From positions 109,949,802 through 110,013,801 of the forward strand of contig OV884058.1 in NCBI GenBank assembly GCA_930367215.1: 64,000 nucleotides of DNA, given 5' to 3'. Both the position numbers and the translations under genes were made by a program. This document shows, one piece after another, positions 22,850 through 32,413 of this stretch (within the stretch, counting starts at the first letter, position 1; each line of letters starts with the position of its first letter). This DNA comes from Pollenia angustigena. Lineage: Eukaryota > Arthropoda > Insecta > Diptera > Polleniidae. A model generated the notes under the pieces. The model searched no databases. It was not told the origin of the DNA and saw nothing but the letters and a program-made list of their open reading frames with translations.

Positions 22850-23630
22850 AAATGAGAAAAGGGTAAATATCCAATTGATTAATACCCTTTAAATGGGGAA
22901 AATTGGTTAAGGATTTGTAAATACCCTGGTATTTACCCAAAGGTTGGCTATACACATTTTGTAGGTACAAAAATTTGATTCAAATTTATTGTTTAATATA
23001 ATCAATATTAGCGTCACTAATAAACACAAACCTTTTTCACAATTTTAAATCAATGTACATACTCCGGTTTGTTGTAGTTAAAGCGTAATTTAAGCAGCTT
23101 TTAAATATTTAATGACGTTTCTAAAAAAAGAAAAGTACATAATTTAAAATTTAACAGTTAATGATTGACATATGCATTTCTGTTTTATAAATACCATTCT
23201 ACCGGGTATTTACCTGATGTTTGGGTAAATGCCAGTAATTTTCCTCTTTTGGGAATTTATATGGGTATTTATAAAACACAAATGCACATGGCAATCATTA
23301 ACTATCAGTCAACCAACTTTATGTAATTTTAAATTTTTGTTTTTTTAAAAACGTCATTAAATATTAAAAAGCTTCTTTAATTGCACTAGAACTACAATAA
23401 ACCGGATAATATTGATATAAAATTGTGAAGAAGGTACGTATCTATGTATGTGTTTATGAGTGAAGCTAATATTTATTAAATTAAACAATCAGTTTTAATA
23501 AAATTTGTACAAAATGTTTATACCCACCCTTCGGGTAAGTACCAGGTTATTTACCAATTCTTACCCAATTTTCCCTATTTACCGGATATTTACCAATTGA
23601 ATATTTACCCATTTTCCCATCTATAGAAAT
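22850..23630. mobile_element. Large foldback element with GGGTAAATA ends
   Basis: Arms of ~330 bp (about 22850-23185 and 23245-23625) are imperfect reverse complements. Outer arms repeat GGGTAAATA/CCAATTG words and inner arms match around ATTTAATGACGTTT and AATATTGATTATAT-like words. Arms are diverged, so it is older than the element at 16394. A ragged extra CCCATCTATAG copy lies to 23700. Non-coding. Confidence 0.6.
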
Positions 23631-23950
23631 ACCCACATAAATTCCCAAAAGGAATATTTCACCCAGATATAAGGTAAATACCCGATAGAATCCCATCTAT
23701 AGTGATTATTTTATTAATTATTATTTGAGGTCGTATTTTACTGGCAGTAATTAAATAACAACTGAAAAACTTTTAATATCGTTAGCTTAAGATATTGAGG
23801 ACATCATCTTACTGTCTGTTTTTTAAATAAGAAATTTTTGTTGAGAAAATAAAAACAAAAACAAATTCAAAAAATAAAAATTTGAGTTTTTTAATTTTTT
23901 TAACTGTCTGTTTTTCAATATAAAACAAAAGTTTTTGCTTGGTAATTTAT

Positions 23951-24010
23951 ATTTATGTGTTGTTTCCAGGTGACAAGCAATTGATTGTGTGGAAAAATTT
24001 ATATGAAAAG
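23951..24010. repeat. Half copy of the CAGGTGACAA(G/A)CAATTGATT MITE
   Basis: CCAGGTGACAAGCAATTGAT then TGTGTGGAAAAATTTA matches one arm of the hairpin element at 56636-56719. Confidence 0.5.
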
Positions 24011-24248
24011 CACTCAAAAAACTGAGTGATTTTTTTGCTTGGTAATTTATATTTAAACAGCAATAAAAAAACTCAAATTTGTTTTGTTTTCAATATAACT
24101 TCCTAAAAGAAATTTTTTTTTTTTTAAAACAGGCAGTAAATGTAAGTTCCCAAACGAAAATTTTTATTTGAAAAAACAGGCAGTAAATGTAAGTTCCCAA
24201 ACGAAAATTTTTATTTGAAAAACAAAAAATTAAAGCATCGTTTACAAT

Positions 24249-24458
24249 ATCATCATCAAGGCCCATTGAAAAGGTCTGCGCAAGAAGCCTGATGATCATT
24301 GTTTTCGTTCTTTTGAGCTTTCAAAAGTTGTTTACATACACGTTTTTTCCTTTTGCTTTGTATATGTGGTAGTAAGTTTTTGACAGCTTAAAATAAAAAG
24401 TTTTTTGTTTTTGTACAAGTAAGCAGACCTGATAGATGGGCCTTGATCATCATCATTT
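24249..24458. mobile_element. MITE, AAGGCCCAT..AGGTCTGC ends
   Basis: Left ATCATCAAGGCCCATTG..AAGGTCTGC and right (reverse complement) ATGATCAAGGCCCATCT..CAGGTCTGC. The interior word GTCTGCGCAAGAAGCC...GATG and the GTTGTTTACAT/TAGTAAG/TTTGACA order recur at 60205-60415. Confidence 0.6.
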
Positions 24459-24659
24459 CACTTGATGTTCACAATAAAGCAAAATTTTTTTATAACCACA
24501 ACCAATTAAGAAAACGTTTGCAAATTATGCCCACTACAACATTACGTATGTTTTTATTATTATTTTTAAAACATTTTGTTGAAAGTTTTCATTCTAAACT
24601 AAATAATATTAATATATACATACATACGTCATTTACAATTTCATAGAAATTGTTGCTGA

Positions 24660-26493
24660 AGTAGAAGTAGACTCTATTAAAAAAAAAAAAAACTTCAGTT
24701 AAAATTTTGTTTGAAAAATTAAAGGAAAATATGCATACGAAATACTTTGGAAAGAAAAAATATAGAAGTAATAACGAAATTGTGCTACCATTGTGAACGA
24801 AGATTAATTATGAAAATTATAAAACGATCTACCTTACAAGGTTTACGACCTACACTAGGTCATTTTGAAAGTATATTATCTATCAGTGTCGCAATACATA
24901 GGTATGTTATCTTTTTTAAATGATTCAACATTTACATTTGTAGTAGTACCATATCATTTTAGCAACTTGGCAACACTAAAACAAAATGTAAAAATAAAAA
25001 CAAATAAAATAAAAGACAATAAAGCAAAACAAGCAAAATTTCCATTGTGTAGACAAACGATGTCGTCGTTGTTCATTCGTTGGGTAGTTGTCGGATACGG
25101 TTGTTAAGATTTTTAATTTTAAAATACCTACTTATCTACTCTTTCTACATTATAGTTAATTAAAAGAAGGCAAGAAAAAGTTTAAATAAATTTTAGAATT
25201 TATTACTTTAAAAATAATAAATAAAATAGGTATTAAAAATTGCACATACAAAGCTACCTATAAAGGTTTTCTGTTGAAAAATTAAAAAGTGATTATAAAA
25301 ATTTTAAAGTGAAAATTTGTGTTTTTAGAAAGCAATAAAATAATTAGGTAAAATTTCATAAATATGTACCATAATTTCTTGCCATTATAAAATTTATTTA
25401 TTACACGGTCTACGGTTGGCTGCTGCTTGCTACTTTATACAAGTATTAACAAAATCAACAACAACAAAAAAGAGATAAACACAATTTTTTTTGTATTAAG
25501 TTTAGTCAAACTAAACACACAACATATACACTTTATATGCAAACTTAATAAAAAATATTATTTCATTTTTGTAATGTTGTTCGTGTATGTTTCTTTTAAT
25601 TATTGTTATTTTTCTTTTTTAAATTTTTGCTGTCTACGTCGATGAATTTTAACAATATCAACCTAATAATAACAAGAAAAACTATAAGTTTTAATTTGGA
25701 ATTATACTCTCATTTTTATATCACTCTTTCATTTTTTCTCCTTATCTCTTGTCAATGGGAGAAGAATGAAACTATACTCTTTTTTTTACTTATTAAAAAT
25801 GCAGGGTTACCGTTAGATAACTTTCAAAAATGGCACCCAGGATGGCTTTATAAAAATAAAATCGTACAAAAAAGTCGTTTAAGAAAATAAGAGTCTCAAG
25901 CATAATTAATTGACTTTTGATTATAAAAAACAACATAAAATAAATCATATGGACAAAACAAAAAACATGTAGCGTTGTTGGCAATCACCGACTATTAATT
26001 TATTTATGATGACTACATGTTGTATAAAGCCTCCGTGCCCAATATAAAAATATTACAAAGCATTACAAAATACCTGAGATTTAAAACTACATAACAATCT
26101 ATGTATATAATACAAAAAAAAAAAAAAATTTAGTACATAAAAGCCAGTTTACTTAAACTAAAAAAACAACCATTCAAAATATTAGCTCCACAGCCAATAC
26201 ACAAAATAATAAATATTTAACCAGTAGGTGGATATAGATCCCTGCACTAGCATATATAAGCATGTTCGATTTCTGCACTCAAAAATCATACACTAAAACA
26301 AATTCAAATATTTTCAACGAAAAACTTCAGCTATTAGAGTGGGAAAAGATACGCAAATGAAAAGGCAGTTGATTTCACCCTCTTGCAATCCTAATCCTAA
26401 AAGTTCTTTCAAACAGGTTTCAAGAAGTTCTAGGAATTTAAAGTTGTGGTTTTCTACTTGAACGTAAAAAGAAAAATTAAATAAATTAATAGA
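24660..26493. other. TE-poor AT-rich region
   Basis: No transposon ends and no coding exon were recognised. Frames up to 95 codons (25427-25890) are low complexity. Confidence 0.35.
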
Positions 26494-26606
26494 TTAATGC
26501 CTGTATTCATAAAAAATTTTTGAATTTAATATAGGTTTACTATAAAATTAGCCCTTAATAAACGTTTGTTAAATTTAATAATCGTTTATGAATACGAGGG
26601 TAAATG
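26494..26606. mobile_element. Tiny MITE, CCTGTATTCATAAA ends
   Basis: CCTGTATTCATAAA at the left and TTTATGAATACGAGG at the right, 113 bp. The same ends bound 49172-49286. Confidence 0.55.
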
Positions 26607-26936
26607 CTTTGACTTGTGATTTTTATAAAACACTTAAAATATTCAAAATCTCGCAAAATTAAATAAGTTTTATACGTAAAAAGCCAAAGACCACAAAAAG
26701 TTTGTCAAATTGCGTTTTTAGTCGAAGAATGGTAACCCTTTTCTCATGTTTTCGTATGTTTTTTTCCTTTTTAGTAGTAAATGCATTAAAATGAGCAAAA
26801 TAAAAACATAAATAATATAAAAATAAGTATAAAAACTAAACAATAACAAAGTAAAAATAACAAAATCAACACCACAACAACAGCATTACAGTAAAGAAAT
26901 CATTTTTAAATAAAAAAGGCTTTTATTTTTTTACAG

Positions 26937-27925
26937 ACCAACACAACCTCATCATAAAACGAGTCGGTCGGCCGGGGTCGTTTCATTATTGCTAAAAACA
27001 AAATGAAAATTTCATTACCGTGCGCGTGTGAGAGATGAAATTTAATAAAACGGAAAAAAAGTAAATGGAATTATTAACTGTTTTAATTATGTTTGTTTCT
27101 TATAGTTATTTGTGTTAAAAAGGAAATTAAATCAAAAGAGCAATACTGCCAACGACCTAGAAATAATAAAATATTTGTTGTTGTGGTCATTTGCTTTAAA
27201 AATGTGTGTTTTATATATTTCATTAACTATTAAACATATTTGTTAGCAGTGTTTTGGTGCTAAAAAAATTACTATGTTAAAGCAACAGCAAAAAAATCGA
27301 CATATTCTTAAGAATATTTAAATAAATAACAAAAATTCTTTTACATAAAGCCAAAGATAAAAGCAACAAATAATAAATACCTACCTATAAAAATAAAAAC
27401 AAAATAAAGTTATCAATAAATCAAATCATCTTTCCCCGAAAACTCCCTGATTATTATTTTCTCCTTCCCTGTTATACCATATGTTTTTTATTCATAAAGC
27501 ACTCTCTTATTGTAGAGAGAGTGTTCTTACAGTTTATAAACTTTAAAATACAAAGTGTATAACAGTAACAGTTGGGGTTTTCTTTTACTTGCTAAAATAA
27601 AACAATATCAATTAAAAAAAAAAATAATTTAACAAAATAAGTACAAAATTTAAAATGTATAATTACAAAATCGCCTTCTTCCAAATTTTGTAAAAAAAAC
27701 GAAGAATTTATTAATAAAAATCTGCCACCTAAACAATTTACACTTTGAAAATTTCGTAGCAGTTATAAAAAACAATATCATTATTGTTAGTTATTATCTC
27801 TGTCAATCATCCATCATCAACATACAAATACTGTACATAACAAAGAAAAATAGCTACACAAACATAAATCCAACAATTGAGAAAATGAGGAGCTGTTGTT
27901 TTACTGCAAATAAAATCTATGAACT
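26937..27925 (+). promoter_or_regulatory. Candidate 5' leader before the MED13 exon
   Basis: TE-free sequence directly upstream of the MED13 start codon. Pyrimidine tracts followed by ACAG at 26936 and TTACAG at 27532 are possible splice acceptors that would set its 5' edge. A GC-richer patch (GAGTCGGTCGGCCGGGGTCG at 26962-26981) stands out from its surroundings. No long frame. The boundaries are inference. Confidence 0.25.
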
Positions 27926-27929
27926 ATGA
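27885..27929 (+). CDS. Upstream ORF overlapping the MED13 start (14 codons)
   Basis: ATG AGG AGC TGT... to TGA at 27927-27929 encodes MRSCCFTANKIYEL. Its start context is GAAAATGAG. Its stop overlaps the main start codon as ATGA, so a ribosome finishing it sits exactly on the downstream AUG. This arrangement can support termination-reinitiation control of the main frame. Whether the peptide or only its position matters cannot be told here. It may be a chance ORF if transcription starts downstream of 27885. Confidence 0.45.
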   Translation: MRSCCFTANKIYEL

Positions 27930-27994
27930 CGCATCAATCACATCAGACTAACGGCGCTAGTTTGGAGGATTGCCATACAAACTTTTTTGCCTTG
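27926..27994 (+). CDS. skd: Mediator subunit MED13 (skuld), first coding exon
   Basis: Twenty-three codons from ATG at 27926 read MTHQSHQTNGASLEDCHTNF then FAL and stop abruptly at a consensus donor, GTGAGT (27995-28000), phase 0. NGASLEDCH followed by N-F-L is the conserved start of MED13 in animals. MED13 is the large subunit linking the CDK8 kinase module to core Mediator in the nucleus. The family continues with an L-(A/T)DL-x-GIKW segment, which is not encoded before the donor and should open exon 2. I did not find it in the next 36 kb. The start is supported by upstream in-frame stops (TAA, TGA within 15 bases). Identification rests on a short but distinctive motif plus the splice signal. 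Confidence 0.8.
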
Positions 27995-28000
27995 GTGAGT
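27995..28000 (+). promoter_or_regulatory. 5' splice donor of MED13 exon 1
   Basis: GCC TTG followed by GTGAGT matches the U1 consensus. The first transposon in the presumed intron begins only ~220 bp downstream. Confidence 0.75.
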
Positions 28001-28216
28001 AGTATGTTGTTTTTTTGTTAATTCTTTATTTAAATGTATGTATGTATGTATATGAATTAAAAACATATTGTGTTGTGAAAACATATAACAATTTAAAAAA
28101 ACAACTAAAATATTTTAATGGTTTGATTACAAAAAAATTAAAATAAAGTTTAACTGGACCACGGATATACCTTCTGATAGGAGGGAGGTACGTGAACGAA
28201 TCTGGAACAAAAAATA

Positions 28217-28479
28217 TATCGTTGGTTTTCTTCCGCAACCTCGTAACTCAAAAACAACTACTTTTCAGGAGAGACAAAATTCTTTTTTTTTTACCAAATA
28301 TTCGAAACTTTTTGCTATATGTATATTCTTTTATAATCCAAGAGTTAGGAAAAATTCCGATATTCCGCCGAACAAAAAAATTGCAAAAGTGTAAGGTGGT
28401 ATTTACTGATTACTTTTCCAGTTAAAACAAAAAATCGAAAAAAATCGAGTTACGTGGTTGCGGAAGAAAACCATCGATA
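28217..28479. mobile_element. MITE, TATCGTTGGTTTTCTTCCGC ends
   Basis: 33-bp inverted ends, TATCG(T/A)TGGTTTTCTTCC then GCAACC..CGTAACTC, mirrored at 28447-28479. The body is AT-rich and non-coding. It lies just inside the presumed first intron. Confidence 0.75.
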
Positions 28480-28695
28480 TGTATAAATATATAATCCATG
28501 AAATTAGTATAAGGAATGAGATCTGTTATTTGAAAGTCCCTGAATAAGCTTAAAATGCTTTCATACCTACAATGACCATGTGCATTAAATTTAAAAACTG
28601 ATTTGAATACTTCATTTGTGTTAGGCTAAGTAGGTACTCATCATGCAAGTTTTTTTTACAATTTTCAATAAAATACTATTTTTTTGCATTGTACT

Positions 28696-29181
28696 CATAC
28701 ATGGGCGTACTGCAGTATATTATTACTGCATTACGTATAGCAGTAACCAGTAAAGTTTTACTTACTACTGAAAAAAATTCAGTAACCAGTAAAATTTACT
28801 GCTTACTGTAAGTAAGCCAGTAAAATTGCAGTAGATATTCAGTAAAATTTTACTGATTACTGAAAAAAATTGCAGTATTCAGTAAAATTTTACTGATTAC
28901 TGAAAGAAAAATCGTATTAATTTTTTAAGACAATTTTAATAAAACTAAAGTTTCTGTTGTGATAATAATCAGTTCATTTTAAGACAATTTACCTATATTT
29001 AAAAAATATTTGTATGCCTTTGTTTTAGTAATACGTAAAAATTATCGGATTACTTCATTACCTCAGTAATCAGTAAACTGAAAATTTTTACAGTAAGCTA
29101 ACAGTTACTAAAATGTTTTCAAAAGCAGTAAACTTGAAATTTTTAATGCATTATTTTTTTACTGCAGTACGCCCATGTATG
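28696..29181. mobile_element. MITE, CATACATGGGCGTACTGCAG ends
   Basis: Perfect 22-bp inverted ends starting CATACATGGGCGTACTGCAG. The interior is a run of diverged CAGTAAAATTTTACTGATTA and CAGTAACCAGTAAA-type units, so most of the element is an inverted/tandem mosaic of one word. Confidence 0.7.
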
Positions 29182-29228
29182 ATGTTACCTAAATATAAGT
29201 TTTTTGTTGTAAAGTAATACAAATGCCA

Positions 29229-29655
29229 TTCTTTAGATATACATACATAAATAAATCTATTATGTGCTTTGAACACTTCTACAATTACGCGAACGTTTGG
29301 TCGTATTGTTTGTATTGATAACCAAGATGCTTTAACCTTATTTGGAAACTTTGGCTCTTTCCATACTCAAGATATACTGAAATCTATATTCTTTTGTACT
29401 GGAGGTGCCATGCCTACTTCTCTCATCTCCAGCTATATGCACCAAATTTAGACAATTTTTCTCCTACCACTCTTTAGATATACATTAATAAATCTATTTT
29501 GTGCCACGATGTTGTCTATTGATAACCAACATGCTTTAACCTAATGTGAAATCTTTGGCTCTTATCCAAATAAATAGAAATCTATAATTTCAGTATAGTA
29601 AGTAGAGAGGTTGTGTACTGATAACAAAGATGCTTGAACCTAATTTTCTCCAGAT
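29229..29655. repeat. Diverged tandem duplication
   Basis: The order CTTTAGATATACAT, AAATCTAT, TATTGATAACCAAGATGCTT, TTTGGCTCTT, GAAATCTATA appears at 29234-29400 and again at 29473-29590, with a third partial unit to 29655. The short frame inside is not recognisable. Confidence 0.5.
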
Positions 29656-29660
29656 ATGCA

Positions 29661-29824
29661 CAGAGTGCCCCGGGAGGCTAGCTAGTAGTGAGGTAGTCTA
29701 TCAACCCCGGGGTTGCGGATTCGATCCCCGCCAGAGACTCTGCTTTCTTTCCTGCAGACAAGCGTCAAGCTTCGCGGGAATAAGCATAGGGAATTAAAAA
29801 AAAAAAAATTAAAAAAAAAAAAAA
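29661..29824 (+). mobile_element. tRNA-derived SINE
   Basis: The first 82 bp fold as a degenerate tRNA: acceptor CAGAGT pairs ACTCTG (29661-29666 with 29737-29742), a box-A-like TAGCTAGTAGTGAGG, and a T-arm GCGG-ATTCGATC-CCGC containing a good box B (GGATTCGATCC). A short non-tRNA body follows, then A-rich tail (AATTAAAA... and a second A-run) ending about 29824. A pol III tRNA head with an A tail is SINE structure. The anticodon arm is not convincing, so this is not called as a tRNA gene. Confidence 0.6.
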
Positions 29825-29834
29825 TGTGTTTTAA

Positions 29835-30465
29835 CCCTTATGTGTGTGGAAAAAAAAACGCCTTCTATAGGGTGGATAGGTACCTGGGTACCTTCATGCA
29901 AATTGTATGAGAAATCTAATTTTTTGTCTTGTATTGTACAAACAATCGATGGTTAATGATATAATATTAGAATTTTACTCTGGTTTTCTCCTTTTCATAT
30001 ATTTTTTAAAATTCTACACCCAAAAAAAAAAATTTGGAATATAAAACACCTTCTATAGGGTGGATAGGTACCTGGGTACCTTCATGGAAATTGTATGAGA
30101 AATCTAATTTTTTGTCTTGTATTGTACAAACAATCGATGGTTAATGAAATAATATTAGAATTTTACTCTGGTTTTCTCCTTTTCATATATTTTTTAAAAT
30201 CCTACACCCAAAAAAAAAAAAATTTGTAATATAAAACGTATACAGGTACCCAGGTACCTATTCACCCTATTAAGGGTGCAAAAAGCAAATTGGTATGCCA
30301 CGCCCCCCCAAACTCATATTGTATATAAACACCTATGAAAATATAATAATACCAAAAAGTTAGGAGTTCTCATGAAATTGTAGAATTGTAGACTAAAATC
30401 TTATATAAAAAATTTCGATTTGAAAACGAAATAGGTACACAGGTACCTGTCCACACAAATAAGGG
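29835..30465. mobile_element. MITE family C, TTAA-flanked, CCCTTATGTGTGTGGA ends
   Basis: The ends are CCCTTATGTGTGTGGA and its mirror (TCCACACAAATAAGGG) flanked by TTAA (29831-29834 and 30466-30469). CCCT-type ends with TTAA point to piggyBac-type mobilisation. The inside holds two ~190-bp direct units starting ACCTTCTATAGGGTGGATAG (about 29860 and 30049) and GGTACC palindromes. A second copy at 38880-40381 has ATAT instead of TTAA. Confidence 0.7.
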
Positions 30466-30829
30466 TTAAACAAAAAAAAACAACAAGGGATTTGTGTGTA
30501 AAATTAGGGCAGTCGAGGTTTGTTATTCATAACTTAGTCATTTTCGGGTAAACATATAACAGTCTAGTACCCATCAATCTGGGGTCTTCGGAAAACTCAT
30601 TTCAGTGGACACATGGACAGGCAAACATATGTAAGTAAACTTTGTTACTCATAAGGAACCAGTATATATTGATTAGGGATGTGAAGAATACCGATACCGA
30701 TATATCGGCGTTATTTTACTGTCGATCCGACGATACTTTTTTTATAGTTTTTTTGAACAAACAATTTAGTTTTCAAAGCTTATTTTTTGTATTACAACTA
30801 AGAGCAATAACACATTCAAAAGCAGTGCA

Positions 30830-31375
30830 CAAAATCAAACAGAATACTAAAAAGATTGTGGATGACCGACTTAGTTTTGAGGGACATATTGACCATGTTC
30901 ATCGTAAGGTTTCGTATATATTACGTAGGATATACTCGACTAATATTTATTTAACATTCAGGGTAAAATGTAGAGTTGCATATGCGCTTTTGATCAGGTG
31001 CCTTAGGTGCTTTTTGGATTGGAAGTAGTATCGGGTACTATTGGTATGAACCTCAGGAGGATAGAACTTGTTGTTAACTCTTTTGCTAGATATATTTATA
31101 ATGCTCGTAGATATGAACATATGTCTGGATATGTGAAAAGGTTTTTGGGTTGTTATTTTAGTAGCTTTGTGAATTTTCGCAATCTTTTGTTTTTCTATAA
31201 GCTCATTAAGTCAGGTGTTGTTGCTCCTTTAATTAATGAATTTGTTTTTTCTCATTCAATAAGGAGAAAACAAATAGTTGTACCTAGGATTGCATTTTCA
31301 GTCTTTGAAAGATCGTTTGTTATATTGGTGGAATTGTTTGCCGTATGAATTGATGAATTATTTTTCATAGACTGT
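30830..31375 (+). pseudogene. Jockey/CR1-like LINE, C-terminal RT remnant
   Basis: Two overlapping frames read VDDRLSFEGHIDHVHRKVSY, then CRVAYALL, and after a frameshift LFGLEVVSGTIGMNLRRIEL, FARYIYNARRYEHMSGYVKR, ending FVILVELFAV. These are the thumb and C-terminal region that follow the YADD core in jockey/CR1-group LINEs. A homologous minus-strand fragment is at 46740-47880. The catalytic core is absent (5' truncated). Confidence 0.65.
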
Positions 31376-31453
31376 AGTTCCCTTTTGCAAATATGTCTCT
31401 GGCTCGTATGTGTGAATCGAGTAATTTACTTGTTTGATTATTATTTACATATA

Positions 31454-32067
31454 TGGTGCCTATTATGAAATTCGACAGCAGTCGAATTAGCTGATCGAAC
31501 GAATTTTCATTTGGTATTATGGCGCGCATTCGATAAAAATTTACTATTGTGATTTTGTTAATTGACAGTAGTACATTTTCGATCAGCTGTCACTTAAAAT
31601 AAAAAATTTTTGTTTACAAATTTAAAAAATTAATTTAAAGTTAAACGTGATTACGGCGAATTATGGTTGTTTTCAAATAATTTAGCTTCAGTGGGGTTTC
31701 ATCCCATTTTTTTACATGCTGAATTTTGCTGCAAATCATTTGGTGAAAAAAGAATTTTGTTCCATAAGGAATATGAGCGCTTCCAGTTGCTGTTAACGAC
31801 GTTGGACTTGCATAAAATGAACAAAACAGATCAAGAATATTGCATTTGGTATACGAACACCAAAAAATTTACAAATAGTTACATTTTCAACAAGTTTTTT
31901 ACATTTATTTGCACAGTCGAAAGCAAATTTGTTTTCGTTGAAAAATTCGATGCACAACGAAACTTTCGACAGTGCTGCCAACTCATAATACCGAATTAAG
32001 ATTCGATAGTCGATGTTCGATAGCCAGCGAAAATCGTTTATCGAATGTAACTCATAATAGGGGCCTA
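31454..32067. mobile_element. MITE, GGNNCCTATTATGA ends
   Basis: Left GGTGCCTATTATGAAATTCG, right (reverse complement) GGCCCCTATTATGAGTTACA. Flanked by TAT on both sides (possible 3-bp duplication). It separates the LINE coding remnant from its 3' UTR. The 110-codon frame at 31667-31999 (KMNKTDQEYCIW) has no family I recognise. Confidence 0.55.
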
Positions 32068-32299
32068 TAACATGGGTATGTACATATGTATGTACACATG
32101 CTTATCTAAATTTAATTCTGCGCTGTATTGTATTACGGTTGCTGCCTTTTTTGCTGGCTAAGATTACTATTTTGTACTGTTTTTAACTTACTCTTTCTTA
32201 TGGTTGGGAATAAAATGCTAGGTTATTTAGTTGATAAGTTTTGAATAAATATGGACTCGATTAAATAAAGAACATAATAATAATAATAATAATAATAAT
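32068..32299 (+). mobile_element. LINE 3' UTR with TAA-repeat tail
   Basis: Continuation of the 30830-31453 LINE beyond the MITE. It carries GAATAAA and AATAAAG words and ends in about eight TAA units (32275-32300). Assignment to that LINE is by position. Confidence 0.4.
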
Positions 32300-32413
32300 A
32301 TTATGTATGTAGGTTAGGTTAGGTTCCATGGGCAGCCATCAAAAGACAGCTCACTTGGGTCCTTCAGTGGTCCCTTTGTGATACCCGGCGCCAATGCCCA
32401 TCCCCCAGATCAG

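Noticed and set aside
22850..23630. Telomere-like GGGTAA repeats
   Set aside because: Brachyceran flies lack simple telomerase repeats, and the words are irregular and mirrored as in foldback arms.
29661..29742. Genuine tRNA gene
   Set aside because: Box A and B motifs are present, but the anticodon arm does not fold normally and an A-rich tail follows, so SINE is the better call.
31667..31999. 110-codon frame as a host or transposase gene
   Set aside because: It lies inside inverted-repeat ends of a MITE and has no motif I recognise. It may be a relic, but no function can be supported.
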